A DNA stretch of 64,000 bases from Fratercula arctica. Its lineage: Eukaryota > Chordata > Aves > Charadriiformes > Alcidae. The stretch is taken from the NCBI GenBank assembly GCA_947846985.1, contig CANTUZ010000025.1:5826100-5890099 (forward strand). Direction: 5' to 3'. The notes under the pieces were generated by a model. The model was given only the letters and a program-made list of their open reading frames with translations. It was not told where the DNA came from and ran no database searches. The first letter of the stretch is position 1. Each line of letters begins with the position of its first letter. Position numbers and translations under genes: made by a program. Shown here piece after piece: positions 1 through 10,134 of this stretch.

Positions 1-151
1 TAATGGCTTTAAACTAAAAGAGAGTAGATTCAGACTAGATATAAGGAAGAAAATTTTTTATGATGAGGGTGGTGAAACATTGGAACAGGTTGCCCAGAGA
101 GATGGTAGATGCCCCATCCCTGGAAACATTCAAGGTCAGGTTGGACAGGGT
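1..151 (+). mobile_element. CR1 LINE fragment, 3' part of ORF2
   Basis: The sequence matches the C-terminal end of CR1 ORF2 as seen in the other CR1 copies here ([29 protein letters not shown]). It runs off the left edge and breaks near position 151, before the usual 3' tail, where LTR-like sequence begins. Reading frame is damaged. Seen directly by comparison with 29330-29460 in this window. Confidence 0.85.
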
Positions 152-370
152 CTCATAAGTCTCTTACTCTCTCTTCCTCCTCTCCCTGAAGGGAGATGCT
201 CTGTTGACTTCGGCTTTGGGACAGATGGGGTTTGGGAAAGAATGGAGCACCCACGGTGGAATCAATAGAGCTGCTGTGAATAAGAATTTGCAAAAATATG
301 CTCCCCTGGGAGAGAGGTCAGAGAGCATCTGTCATTCATTTTCATGGCCAGTCTGGCCCAAACAATGACA
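152..370 (+). mobile_element. 3' end of an LTR (family A), with an internal insertion
   Basis: Positions 152-204 and about 300-370 match the pyrimidine-rich 3' end of LTR family A: 'cataagtctct', 'ccctgaagggaga', then 'gagcatctgtc', 'ggcccaaac' and the terminal 'aatgaca'. About 95 bp between them (205-300) are absent from other copies such as 48800-48928. The LTR is 5'-truncated and fused directly to the CR1 piece on its left. Confidence 0.6.
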
Positions 371-1537
371 GATTTATCTCAATGGAAAGAAAATATTCAT
401 TTCTCTTGGTGTACTTGAAATTGGCTATAAGGCTTTCATACTCTTTCAAAGAAGATGCTCTGTAGAGATGTGTCAAGTTTTTTCAACAGCTGGAAAAAAC
501 ATCTCTTGTAAACCTCTTTTTTGCAGAATTCTGAAACCCACAAAGGGCCCCATCGCTGTGTGCTTTGCAGCATGGAGTCTTTACAGATTCCCAGCTCAGC
601 CTTAACACAAGTGAGGCACTGGCCCTTGGAGTTTCACCAAGCCAGGCAACATAACTTCCACCAAGGCTGTGAGCAAAGCTATGTGTTGTCATGGACATGC
701 TGTTGGGAAATCCCTCGGAGCCTCGGAACCTGGGCAGCGCTTGTTTCTTGGCTGCTGGTTTGGTTGTTGTCCCTGGTGTGCAGGTTTCTGGCCCCAGCCT
801 GGCCGCCAGGATGGCCACAGGAGGGTCTGCCCTGCCCAGCGCAGTGTGGCTGCCTCCAACTGTCTTTTGGAGACCCCCCGGCAGGCAGCCAGACACTTCC
901 CCTGACCAAATGCTGTGGTAGTCAGCAGTTACCCTACTATTTAATATTTCAAATATGAGTGAAGAATTCACTGACTCTCAGCATCTGGTTATTTTCTCAG
1001 ATACTGTGTGCTCCCTGTGGGTCACGACTCTCCCCTGGGATAACACACTTCCATTTTAGACCTGAGAAAAAGCTTGTGTGCTGAAAGCTGGTCTGTTTTT
1101 TTTCAACTGTTTTAGTAGGTCTAATTAATAAAAGATATTATCCTGTGTCCACAGACTTTGTTGCTTTATGTTCTTAGATTGTTATACTTCATGGCCGCTA
1201 GCACCACCATAGCCAAGCTGGGGTAACTTGTTTGTACCATGATTGAGAGCTTAGGCATATCACCCTGCTGGGGTTATGGTTTTTCTGAAGTAGTCTTGTA
1301 GAAAACAGTTGATGTAGTGCCCAAAGTGCCTCTCCCCTTCCCCCTTTCTGGGCTTTTGGAAAGCTGGCACATTTCTGAGGTCATGCTGCATCCTTGTCCC
1401 AGGGCTTCTGGCCCCAGCTCAGACGTTTGTTTGTTTTCTCCTATCTGGTTCTTCACATCTGAAAGGATGGAGGACTGGTGCTTGTTCCCTGTTTTGCAGG
1501 CACTTTCGCTTCTTTTGGATGAAATAACATCAGGTGA
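371..1537. other. Unique-looking sequence, no feature recognised
   Basis: Overlapping open frames on both strands around 483-971 give no recognisable domain, and their opposite-strand shadows suggest GC-biased noncoding DNA. An 'aataaaaga' A-rich stretch lies near 1128. No exon, RNA gene or repeat was identified. Confidence 0.5.
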
Positions 1538-1975
1538 TGTCCTGGTTTCAGTTGGGAAAGAGTTAATTTTCTTTCTAGTGTTTTCTGTGAAAGGAATGTC
1601 AATAATGCATATTGTTTTAGTTGTTGCTAAGCGATGTTTATGCTTTTCAAGGACTCTTTTCAGCTTCCCATCGAAGCTGAGAAGGAGTATAGACAGAACA
1701 ACAGAATGGCCAATGGAATATTCCGTACCATAGATGTCATGCTCTGTATATAAATGGGATTAGCCGGAGGGGGGTGGAATCTGTGATCACTGCTCAGTAT
1801 GGTAAAATTCACCAGGCGATGAGAGTGACTTGTATCATTATTATTATTGTTATTGTTATTGTTATTATTGTTGTTATTTTCCTTTTCTATTATTGTTTCT
1901 ATTAAACTGTTTTTATCTTAACCCACAAGTTTTTTCCTCTCCCTTTCACCTCCTTTTCTTCCTCTTCTCCCTGCC
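1538..1975 (+). mobile_element. 5' LTR (family F) of ERV-L copy 1, 3'-truncated
   Basis: It starts TGTCCTGGTTTCAG, a common avian ERV-L LTR opening. It has a TATA box in 'gtatataaatg' (about 1747), a T-rich R/U5 with an ATT/GTT microsatellite, and 'tattaaactg' followed by 'aacccacaag', matching the U5 of family D LTRs. The expected ...CCACGACA end and the primer-binding site are missing; the sequence passes straight into gag-like repeats, so a deletion removed the LTR end and leader. Confidence 0.75.
1836..1885 (+). repeat. ATT/GTT trinucleotide microsatellite
   Basis: About 50 bp of interrupted (ATT)n/(GTT)n inside the R/U5 part of LTR family F. Confidence 0.9.
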
Positions 1976-1980
1976 ATTCT

Positions 1981-3330
1981 GTGGCTACTGTGGCTACTCC
2001 AACCCTGATGACAGGCACTGTGGCTTCTCCAACCCCTATGACGAGCACTGGGGCAACTCCAACCACCTCGACAAGCACTGTGTCTACAGGACCAGAGAAC
2101 CCAACCATGCTGGTATCAGTCGTCCCTATACAGAAGAAATACACAAAAAAAATCAGTTTGCTTAGCAAAGGATGAAGATGAACCAGGGTCATCATGAGAA
2201 CAGGAGGAAGAACCAGAGGTAAGCACCTGATCCTTATCCCTGGGTGAGCTGTGATATATATGAAAAGATTTCAGTCATCGTCCAGGCAAGCAATTATCAC
2301 CTGGCTGCTCTGATGTTGGGATAACAGGGCCAGTAGCTTGGAATTAGAGGGTAGGGAAGCCAAGAAGATGGGATCTCTGTCTAGGGAAGGGGTTATTGAC
2401 AAGGCAATTGGAAAAAGAACACAAACCCTCAACATCTGGAGGCAACTTCTGTTAGCCGTGAAGGAAAGGTATCCCTTCAAGGAAGATATATGTCACCCAG
2501 GCAAGTGGACCATCATGGAGAGAGGTATCCAGTACCTGAGGGAATTAGCTTTGCGTGAGCTAATTTATCATGACCTGGATGACCAACATTCAATCACAGA
2601 TCCAGATGAACTCTGATGTATCCAACCCATATGGTGGAAGTTTCTACAGAGTGCACCATTGTCGTATGCCAGCTCATTGGCAACAATGAGCTGGGGAGAT
2701 GAAGAGGCACCAACAGTGAATGCAATAGCTGGCCAACTACATCAATATGAATAAAGTCTTTCTACTTCCATACGGGCCTGTGTCTCAGCTGTGAAAATAC
2801 TGTTCTGGGAGTCCTAGGACCTCAAAGAGGATAGGTCCTACTCCCCACCTGTACGGGCCAGTATCTCAGCTATCAGGAGTAGAGCGTTTTCCTGCTCAAG
2901 AGGATATAGAGGGTACACACCACGAGGCACCCTGTGGTTTCACCTCCGCGACCATGGAGAGGACATGAGAAAGTGGGATGGTAAACCTACCTCAGTCCTA
3001 CAGGCACAGGTACATGAGTTGCAAGGAAAAACAATCACAAATGGGGGCTCTTCCTGGAATATTGCTGCTCCAGTTTCCAGTCAGCAGTTCCCCAGACAAA
3101 GCAGAAGGGTTTCTGATCCTCCTGGAGGAACTCCCGACTGGTAATTGCAAGAAGTGAATAACAAGGATGGGATTCAAACCCATGCAAGCCACACAAACTG
3201 ATTCGTCGATGCTGGATACTACAATTAGAACTAGAGGGGCCCTGCCTCCAGCCAGGTGGAGGAAAGGGACAACCAGGTTTATTGGACTGTGTGGATTCGA
3301 TGGCCTGGCACATCAGACCCCCAGGAGCAG
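1981..3330 (+). pseudogene. gag: ERV-L gag remnant (copy 1)
   Basis: This stretch would have encoded the structural polyprotein. Visible pieces are a Thr/Pro-rich tandem repeat (1987-2095), a capsid-like block at 2338-2616 (GREAKK, IDKAIGKRT, KYP-type basic stretch, IQYLRELA), and a short C-terminal region. The capsid block aligns with the minus-strand gag of copy 3 at about 20510-20960 (GREAKQ, IDKAIGRKTDT, IKYLRELA). No CCHC zinc knuckle was seen. There are multiple stops and frame changes. Confidence 0.7.
1987..2095 (+). repeat. 30-bp tandem repeat in gag
   Basis: About 3.5 units of 30 bp, each starting 'actgtggct' or 'actggggca', encode ten-residue Thr/Pro-rich units (TVATPTLMTG, TVASPTPMTS, TGATPTTSTS). 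The homologous place in copy 3 carries an Ala/Pro-rich stretch plus a different 27-bp repeat. Confidence 0.8.
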
Positions 3331-3580
3331 AAGGCTCTAGTGGACAAAGGAGCACAGTGCACCCTAATACCATCAAGCTATAGAGGGGCAGAACCCATCT
3401 TTATTTCAGGACTGACGGGGGATCCCAACAGTTAATTGTTTTGGAAGCTGAAGTGAGCCTAACTGGGAATGAGTGGCAAAAGCACCCCATGGTGACTGGC
3501 CCAGAAGCTCTGTGCATCCTTGGCATAGACTACCTCAGGAGAGGGTATTTCAAGGACCCAAAAGGGTACTAGTGGGCTTT
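3320..3580 (+). pseudogene. ERV-L protease remnant (copy 1), active site changed
   Basis: A retroviral aspartic protease block is recognisable from VDKGAQCTLIPSS at about 3340 and from LGIDYL near 3520. Copy 3 reads DTGA at the same place, so the catalytic D-T-G has become D-K-G here (codon AAA at 3346-3348). Stops fall between the active site and the C-terminal half. It is expected to be inactive. Confidence 0.75.
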
Positions 3581-4349
3581 TGGTATAGCTGCCTTGGAGA
3601 CGGAGGAAATTAAACAGCTGTCTACCTTGCTCAGTCTTTTGGAGGACCCTTCTATTGTGGGGTTGTTGAGAGTTGAAGAACAACAGGTGCCGATTGCTAC
3701 AACGGCAGTGCATCAGCAGCAATATTGCACCAAGGCTCCCTGATTCCCATCCATAAGATGATTCGTCAACTAGAGACAAGGAGTGATCAGCAAGACTTGT
3801 TCACCTTTTAATAGTCCCATATGGCCAGTGTGAAAATATAATGGAGAGTGGAGGCTAACAGTAGATTATCCTGGCCTGAATGAAGTCACGCTGCCACTAA
3901 GCGCTGCTATACCGGACATGCTAGAACTTCAATGCGAACTGGAGTCAAAGGCAGCCAAGTGGTATGCCACGATTGATAGAGCGAATGCATTCTTCTCAGT
4001 CCCTTTGGCAGCAGTGTGCAGGCCACAGTTTGCTTTCACTTGGAGGGGCATCCAGTACACCTGGAATCGACTGCCCCAGGGGTGGAAACACAGCCCCACC
4101 ATTTCCCATGGACTGATCCAGACTGCACTGGAACAGGGTGAAGCTCCAGAACATCTGCAGTACATTGATGACATCATTGTATGGGGCAACACAGCAGAAG
4201 TTGTTTTTGAGAAAGGAATAAAATAGTTCAAATCCTTCTGAGAGCTGGTTTTGCCATTAAACAAAGTAAGGTCAAGGGACTTGCACAAGAGATCCATTTT
4301 TTAAAAATAAAATGGCAAGATGGACGCCATCAGATCCTAATGGATGTGA
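3581..4349 (+). pseudogene. pol: ERV-L reverse transcriptase, N-terminal and palm part (copy 1)
   Basis: The open piece at 3918-4226 carries the RT palm: 'ATIDRANAFFSVPL', 'FAFTWRGIQYTWNRLPQGW', and the catalytic YIDD at about 4169. Upstream, 3590-3917 shows the fingers region in broken frames. RT would copy the viral RNA into DNA in the virion core. The domain continues after the solo LTR at 4355-4704. Confidence 0.85.
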
Positions 4350-4354
4350 TCAAC

Positions 4355-4704
4355 TGTCGTGGTCTAGCCTCAGATGGCAACAAAGAACCACGTGCTGCTC
4401 GCTCGGGCCTTTCCCAATACGGGAAGAATCAGAAGAAAAAGGCAAAACTCTTGGGTTGAGACAAAGGCAGTTTAACAGAACAGCAAAGGGAACAAGAAAA
4501 ACAACAACAATAACACGGATAGAGGAATATACAAACACGATTACGGAACCACTGCTCACCGACTGGACCCAGGAGGCCCCCGCCTGCCCCAAGCGGTGAC
4601 TTCCTGCCCCCTCCCCCGGCAGCTCAGGGTGGGCATGGCTCACATGGCATGGAATACCTGTGAGCCTGGGGAGAATTAACCCTATCCCTGCTGGAACCAG
4701 GACA
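4355..4704 (-). mobile_element. Solo LTR, family D, in ERV-L copy 1
   Basis: On the minus strand it begins TGTCCTGGTTCC and ends with the element's CA. It is about 350 bp long and flanked by a perfect 5-bp duplication, tcaac, at 4350-4354 and 4705-4709. It interrupts RT, and the host pol frame resumes exactly after the duplication. A TATA-like 'ttaa' block and the 'ctgttaaactgcc' U5 motif are shared with 62011-62341. Confidence 0.93.
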
Positions 4705-5160
4705 TCAACAAAATAGCAGATATGTCTCCACCAACTAGTAAAAAGGAAACACAAACTTTCTTAGGTGTTGTGGGTTTTTGGAGAATGCATATTCCAAATT
4801 ACAGTCTGATTGTAAGCCCTTTCTATCAAGTGACCTGGAAGAAGAACAAGCAACAACAAGCCTTTGAACCACTTAAACAGGAAATAGTTCATGCAGTGGC
4901 CCTGGGGCCAATTCGGGCAAAACCAGCCATTAAAAACATGCTCTACACCGCATCTGCAGAGAACAGCCCTACCTGGAGCCTCTGGCAGAAAGCACCAGGG
5001 GAGACTTGAGGTCGTCCCCTAGGGTTCTGGAGTCGGGGATACAGAGGATATGTGGCCCACTATACTCCAACTGAAAAAGAGATATTGGCAGCATATGAAG
5101 GGGTTCGAGCTGCTTTGGAAGTGGTTGGTACGAAAGCAGAGCTCCTCTTAGCACCCTGAC
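4705..5160 (+). pseudogene. pol: ERV-L RT connection domain (copy 1)
   Basis: The frame 4722-5009 reads the thumb/connection: 'SPPTSKKETQTFLGVVGFWR', 'HIPNYS', 'EIVHAVALGPI', and then 'WSLWQKAPGE'. A stop at 5007-5009 and a TGA at 5157-5159 break it. The TGA lies at the same codon as stops in copy 2 (35914) and copy 3 (17935-17933, minus strand). Confidence 0.85.
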
Positions 5161-5883
5161 TGCTGGTGCTGGGTTGGATGTTCAAAGAAAGGGTCCCTTC
5201 TACACATCATGCAACTGATGCTACATGGAGTAAGTGGATCACACTGATCACTCAACGAGCTCGAATGGGAAACTGCAGTCGACCAGAAATCTTGGAAGTG
5301 ATCATGGACTGGCCAGAAAGCAAGGATTTTGGAATGTCACCAGAGGAGGAGGTGACGCACGCTGAAGAGGCCCCACCATATAATAAACTACCAGAAAATG
5401 AGAAGAAATATGCCCTGTTCACTGATGGGTCCTGCTGGATTGTAGGGAAACATCAAAGGTGGAAGGCTGCTGTGTGGAGTCCTACACAAGTCACAGAAGC
5501 CAGTGAAGGACAAGGTGAATCGAGCCAGTTTGCAGAGGTGAAAGCCATCCAGCTGGCTTTGGAAATTGCCGAGCGAGAAAAATGGCCAGTACTTTATCTC
5601 TGTACTGACTCATGGATGGTGGCAAATGCTCTGTGGGGGTGGTTACAGCAGTGGAAGCAGGGCAACTGGCAGCGCAGAGGCAACCCATCTGGGCTGCTGA
5701 ACTATGGCAAGATATTGCTGCCCGGATAGAGAATCTGGTTGTGAAATTACATCACATAGATGCCCACCTACCTGAGAGTCTGACCACTGAGGAACATCAA
5801 AACAACCAGCAGTGGATTGGGCTTGGATTGTAGTGGCTCAGGTGGATCTGGACTGGCAGCATAAGCGTGAATTATTTATAGCT
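5160..5883 (+). pseudogene. pol: ERV-L RNase H domain (copy 1)
   Basis: An open frame at 5166-5729 covers the linker and RNase H. RNase H removes viral RNA from the RNA:DNA hybrid during reverse transcription. The acidic residues of the fold are visible: D in LFTDGS, E in QFAEVKA and D in LCTDSW. A frameshift near 5690 and later stops follow. The element is then cut at 5883, inside the sequence leading to the integrase zinc-binding domain, by the provirus at 5884-8068. Confidence 0.85.
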
Positions 5884-5928
5884 TGTGTCACAGATGGAGT
5901 GATAGAATGGGGTGTATTTGTTGGGTCG

Positions 5929-6705
5929 AGTCCTAAATTTAAGAAAACTCCTGGACCCCAATACCTGCTAGCTTCATCCTCATTTAACATTATTCGGTCG
6001 CCACCACTTAAGCATACTCACCATAAGCATTCAGTTTCAGTTTCACCAGGGTTTCTGCTATATCTCTCTTGAAAATTTGTTAATTGCAACGGATCCCAGG
6101 GGCTGGTTCGTGTAGTACGTCACAGATTACCACCCCAAGGTCCTGCAGTTATTTCCGTTTTAACAATGGGTCTGGCTTCATATTCGGGAGGATTTGTGGG
6201 GAACAAAGGAACGTCTTCTTCTGACTCGCTATCATCAGGATCACCCCAAATGTCTCCGTCCCAGTCTTCAGGGGATACTATCAGTTTCCTAATCTGTACA
6301 GTGTCAGGGGGGTGGGGAGCCTGTATAAGCATCATTTCGACTTTTTCTCCCAATTTTTGCCTTTTCCCCTTTTCTTTCTGCAATTGTTTTTGCAGCTGTT
6401 CATTTTTTTAAAGACACCAGTAACTCAGTTGCCTTCCTGCTCTCCATTTCCTTCTCTAGGTCCTGCTCTTTCCTATTTCTAGTCTCCCTTTCTTGGTATG
6501 CAGCTTCTAAACAGGCACCTAACACCTTGCAGATAACTCCTCTTTTCCATCCTTTGTGCGGCCCCTAATTGCTTTTGAGTGCTCTTCAACGACTTCCCAA
6601 TTGTGCCAATTATCACGAGCCCATTCCTCTGAGAATTTGGGACTCAGGTGCGCTCCATGCCTCTGTAAATAATCGGTCATACTGCTTGCCATCTTGCCGA
6701 CTATA
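5929..6705 (-). pseudogene. gag: gag 5' part of the family B provirus
   Basis: The gag start is placed at the ATG about 20 bp downstream of the LTR (minus strand, near 6692). The longest open piece, 6120-6383, has a basic N-terminus, then an acidic 'EDWDGDIWGDPDDSESEED' stretch, then 'RPIVKTEIT'. The same order (ETWDGDTW, acidic run, RPLIKTEVT) occurs in the gag of the 27284-35437 provirus at 34758-35213, so the two families are related. The nucleotide match continues to about 5935. Frameshifts lie near 6400 and 6520. Confidence 0.75.
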
Positions 6706-6711
6706 CCAATT

Positions 6712-8068
6712 TGTCACGGAGTGATTCACTTCACTCGTAAGAGAGCAGCAGTGAAATATTTATTGATATAAAACAGCAATTTAACAAAGTTTGATAGTAA
6801 ATGTGACAGTGTTTTACGAGATTCGATGGCAAGGCACACTTGGTTATTTACTGCATAGAGGACAAGGTCAGACAAGCTGTCAAGGAGACCCTCCTGTTGA
6901 GTCACGAGGTTCAGAAAGTGTTACCTGAAATAAAAGCTCTCGAAACCAAAAGTAGTTTAGATTGGAGATATTGCTTTATTCGACGTCGGGTGCTAGGGGG
7001 AAAACCCACAAATCAAGCACACCTTACCAGGGATTTTCACCCATTATTTCTACACAAAAGATTCTCATAATTCGCCTACCTAATACATAACTCCACCTAG
7101 GCTTACATATTCATTAGGATGACCAAATAGGTTTTTTGCACATGTGTATCAAATTTTGCTGCATCGGCAAAACACTTCTGCGCAAGCATGAGTGTCTCGG
7201 TAGTCATTTGGGTAAGGAGACCCTTCCTCACATTATCCTTTTAAGGTATTGAGTCATCTCAGGACAGTAAGTTTACTGTAAGTTTGCCAACTTCTTGAGG
7301 ATGATAAGGATGTTCCTTGAAGTAGCCACAGCTCTGTCCTAATTGGTGTAGGAGTACATACTTGATGCATAAAAGAACCTTGAAGTGATTAACTACTTGT
7401 TATCCCATCCTTGGTGATTAGCTACTTCTGGCTGTTTCCTCATTATCACTATCTGTAACATCAGCTCAGTGACTATTTTCTCACACAATAAGAAGGTTAG
7501 TAGGAAACAAACCACATTTTAGTTAGCATATGGTTATAAACAAAGCAGAAGCCTGTCTTTGTTAACAAAAGGACCCCCTTGCTTTCTAAACTCCTTCTCA
7601 GAGAGGAGTCTAGGGGCAGCTGGATCCAATCCTAGTCCCAGACTTGGTTGATGGTTTATGTCTAAAGGATTATATATGCACAATCAATCCTTTATATCAC
7701 TTAGGTAAGATTTCTAAGTTTAGCATGCTATTAACCACTTACCGAGGATTTGTTGCGGCAAGGAATCTCTTAACCTTGAGGAGTAACCTTGAGTGGGCAT
7801 CCCTGCTCAAGGGGAGATCCTGTCATACAGCCCACTGCCATGCGGGAGAGCTCAACAGGCCCTGGGTTGTCCAGTATTTATAGAGTTAGATGATTGACCT
7901 ATAGTCATATTTGCATAGCAGTGAGACATCTAGGTCCCTATTCCAGACAGCGTTTGGCTATGTTGCCATCCATCCCCCAAAGTCCAGGTGCAACCTATCA
8001 CAACTCCAACTGACAGTTATGGCTTGAGCAGGAGCTGGGGAACAGGGAAGGGGGAGAGCACACCATCA
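6712..8068 (-). mobile_element. 5' LTR, family B, long form (about 1.36 kb)
   Basis: On the minus strand it reads from TGATGGTGTGCTC to CTCCGTGACA. It aligns with the clean solo LTR at 55710-56506 over both ends and shares the TATA-like 'tataaata' motif, the 'gcatatataatcctt' motif and a splice-donor-like 'ctcggtaagtg'. It has about 640 bp (roughly 6925-7570) that the short form lacks. Confidence 0.8.
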
Positions 8069-8885
8069 TAGCTCAGTGGGCCTGTTATACCTCAGGCCAT
8101 CAAAGGAAGGGACGCAACATATAGATGGGCTCGTGACCAAAGGGTGGACACTATTGCACAGGTTATTCATGAATGTGAGACATGCGCTGCAATCAAGCAA
8201 GCCAAGCAGTTAAAACCTCTTTGGTATGGAGGATAATGGCTGAAATATAAATATGGGGAAGCCTGGCAGATTGATTATATCACACTCCCACAAACCTGCC
8301 AAGGCAAGTGCCATGTGCTTACAATGGTGGAAACAACCAACGGATGGCTGGAAACATATCCTGTACCCCATGCCACCACCCGGAACGCTATCCTGGGCCC
8401 TGAAAAACAAGTCTTATGGCAACATGGTACCCCAGAAAGAATTGATTCAAACGAGACTCCTTTTTGAAACCACCTCATAGACACCTGGGCCGAAGAGCAT
8501 GGCATTGAGTGGGTATATCACATCCCCTACCATGAACCAGCCTCCGTGAAGATCGAATGATACAATGGACTGTTAAAGACTACATTGAGAGCAATGAGTG
8601 GTGGGATCTTCAAACATTGGGATACAGGGATACACATTTAGCAAAGGCCACCTGGTTAGTTAACAGAAGAGAATCTGCTAATCGAGGTGGCCCTGCCCAA
8701 TCAGAACTTTCACGTACCATGGAAGGAGATAAAGTACCCGTAGTGCACATGAAGAATATGTTAGGGAAAATAGTCTGGGTTATTCCTGCCCCAGGCAAAG
8801 GCAAATCCATCTATGGGTTGATTTTGCTCAAGGACCTGGGTGCACTTGGTGGATGATGTGGAAGTCCGATGTGTACCTCACGGGG
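8069..8885 (+). pseudogene. pol: ERV-L integrase (copy 1)
   Basis: The H-H-C-C zinc-binding domain ('HECETCAA' at about 8168) is followed by the catalytic core with D in 'WQIDYI', then a damaged central motif, then E in 'KIE' (GAA 8555-8557), then the C-terminal domain to about 8880. Integrase inserts viral DNA into host chromosomes. A TGA immediately after the catalytic Glu (8558-8560) and a TAA at 8234-8236 match stops in other copies. The last codons lie beyond the inserted LTR at 8886-9627. Confidence 0.85.
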
Positions 8886-9627
8886 TGTCCTGGTTTAAGG
8901 TAAAACAGAACCAATTTTCTTTTCAGTAATTTTACTTTGCAGCTAAGCCTCTTCTAACTCCCTGAAATTAACAGCATATTCTTTAGACAGTGTCTGCTAC
9001 CAGAGTGATAAGGCCTGATGTTTATAGTTAGTATCAAGAAATGGTATGCAGAGAGGCTCTTGCTTATACTTATTGCTATAACAACCAAGGCCAGGTAACT
9101 TTGTTATGTACCAAGTTGGAGGGTCGGAAGCAGAAGAGCATAGAGGGGTTGTACCTGTGGGGAGGAGCAGACAGGACAGGTGACCCAAAACTGACCAACA
9201 GGGGTATTCCATCCCATCTGCCTCATGCTCAGTCTAAAAGCTGAGGGATCAAATGGGTCAGCCCTCTTTCTTCAATGGCCGGTGTCCGTTCGTCTGCCTT
9301 TGATTCCAATCTGTGCGTTCCCGACTCCAGATCTGGAATCCAGTTCCCATCCATCACTGAGTCCAGTCTGAGACTTTCCCAGTGCCTGCTGGTGACGTGA
9401 TTGTCATCCTGGGAGCTCGATACGTTTTTGTATATATTGTATATAATTCATTATTTTCTTATTAATATTATTATCTTTCCTTTTTATTATTTATATTTCA
9501 TTAGTTTAGTTTCTTTTTCAACCCATAAGTTCTCTCTTCCTCTCATTCTCTCTCCTCTCCTCTAAAGGGAGAGAGATCAAAGAGAAGATCTGTCATTCAT
9601 TCAGTGGCCAGTTCAGCCCAAACCACA
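8886..9627 (+). mobile_element. Solo LTR, family A, in the integrase of ERV-L copy 1
   Basis: It starts TGTCCTGGTTTAAGG and ends AAACCACA. The flanks are cgggg (8881-8885) and agggg (9628-9632), a 5-bp duplication with one mismatch, and integrase sequence resumes at once on the right ('ggatttg...gagaacag'). A/T-rich U5 and the polypyrimidine tract before the end match 48182-48928. Confidence 0.88.
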
Positions 9628-9632
9628 AGGGG

Positions 9633-10134
9633 ATTTGTTTTTGAGTGAGAACAGCCAATTAATTAAACTATATGATGTTAGTTGCTAAATTACCACTATA
9701 TGTCATCACTACTACTGTTGCTATATGCTATATTAATAGTACTACAGTAAGAATCGCCCAAATTAATGAAGAATGAACTTTGATGAAACTGAGCGAAGTG
9801 CAACGGTGATGGGACCAGAATTGGCTTCAGCAACTGGCAGCTGGCAACTTTCTTGAGATCGACATCTTCAACCTGCAGATCGTGGGCATGGACCATGCCA
9901 GATACACCAGCTGTGAGCTCCAGATGCAGCATGCCACAATTCAGCACCATACATAGCATCTCTCCTGTCCTGAAAGACTGTTATGACAAATGGAGCCACA
10001 AATGTGGACTAAATGAACTCAATGAATATTTTAGAGTGACGATCCACAGACTAGGGGAATGATCTCTGTATGTGTATATCTCAAAGACAGGAAAGTGGTG
10101 GTGATTATGAAAAGTATAAAGCATGGGCATGATG
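9633..10134 (+). other. 3' noncoding region of ERV-L copy 1
   Basis: The sequence after the integrase end aligns with 62342-62640 (minus) in the young copy: 'tactacagtaagaatc.cccaaatta', 'gcaa.ggtgatggga'. Its distal part ('gactaaatgaactcaatgaa', 'gatctctgtatgtgta') resembles the region just before LTR A at 22600-22740. No env reading frame is seen. It ends where an LTR begins at 10135. Confidence 0.7.

Larger units (their letters stand above)
5884..8068 (-). mobile_element. Internally deleted ERV provirus (family B) inserted in ERV-L copy 1
   Basis: Both ends keep the terminal TG/CA and are flanked by a 5-bp duplication, tagct, at 5879-5883 and 8069-8073, so this was an integrase-made insertion. 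In minus orientation it has a long 5' LTR (8068-6712), a very short leader, the 5' third of gag, and then only about 45 bp that resemble the 3' end of the 3' LTR (5884-5928). The rest of gag, pol, any env and most of the 3' LTR are deleted. Confidence 0.85.
1538..10134 (+). mobile_element. ERV-L-like provirus, copy 1 (nested, decayed)
   Basis: On the plus strand there is, in order, 5' LTR (1538), gag, protease, reverse transcriptase, RNase H, integrase and a 3' noncoding region that ends at 10134. Three elements lie inside pol (4355-4704, 5884-8068, 8886-9627). The 3' LTR is missing: another LTR begins at 10135 and its far side is unrelated sequence. The family call rests on class III-like features (YIDD RT, 'FW R.HIP' RT connection, no env between integrase and the 3' region) and is by recognition only. 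Many frameshifts and stops make it non-coding. Confidence 0.85.

Noticed and set aside
483..971. Overlapping frames of 145-162 codons on both strands
   Set aside because: No known domain and mutually overlapping; typical of GC-biased noncoding sequence.
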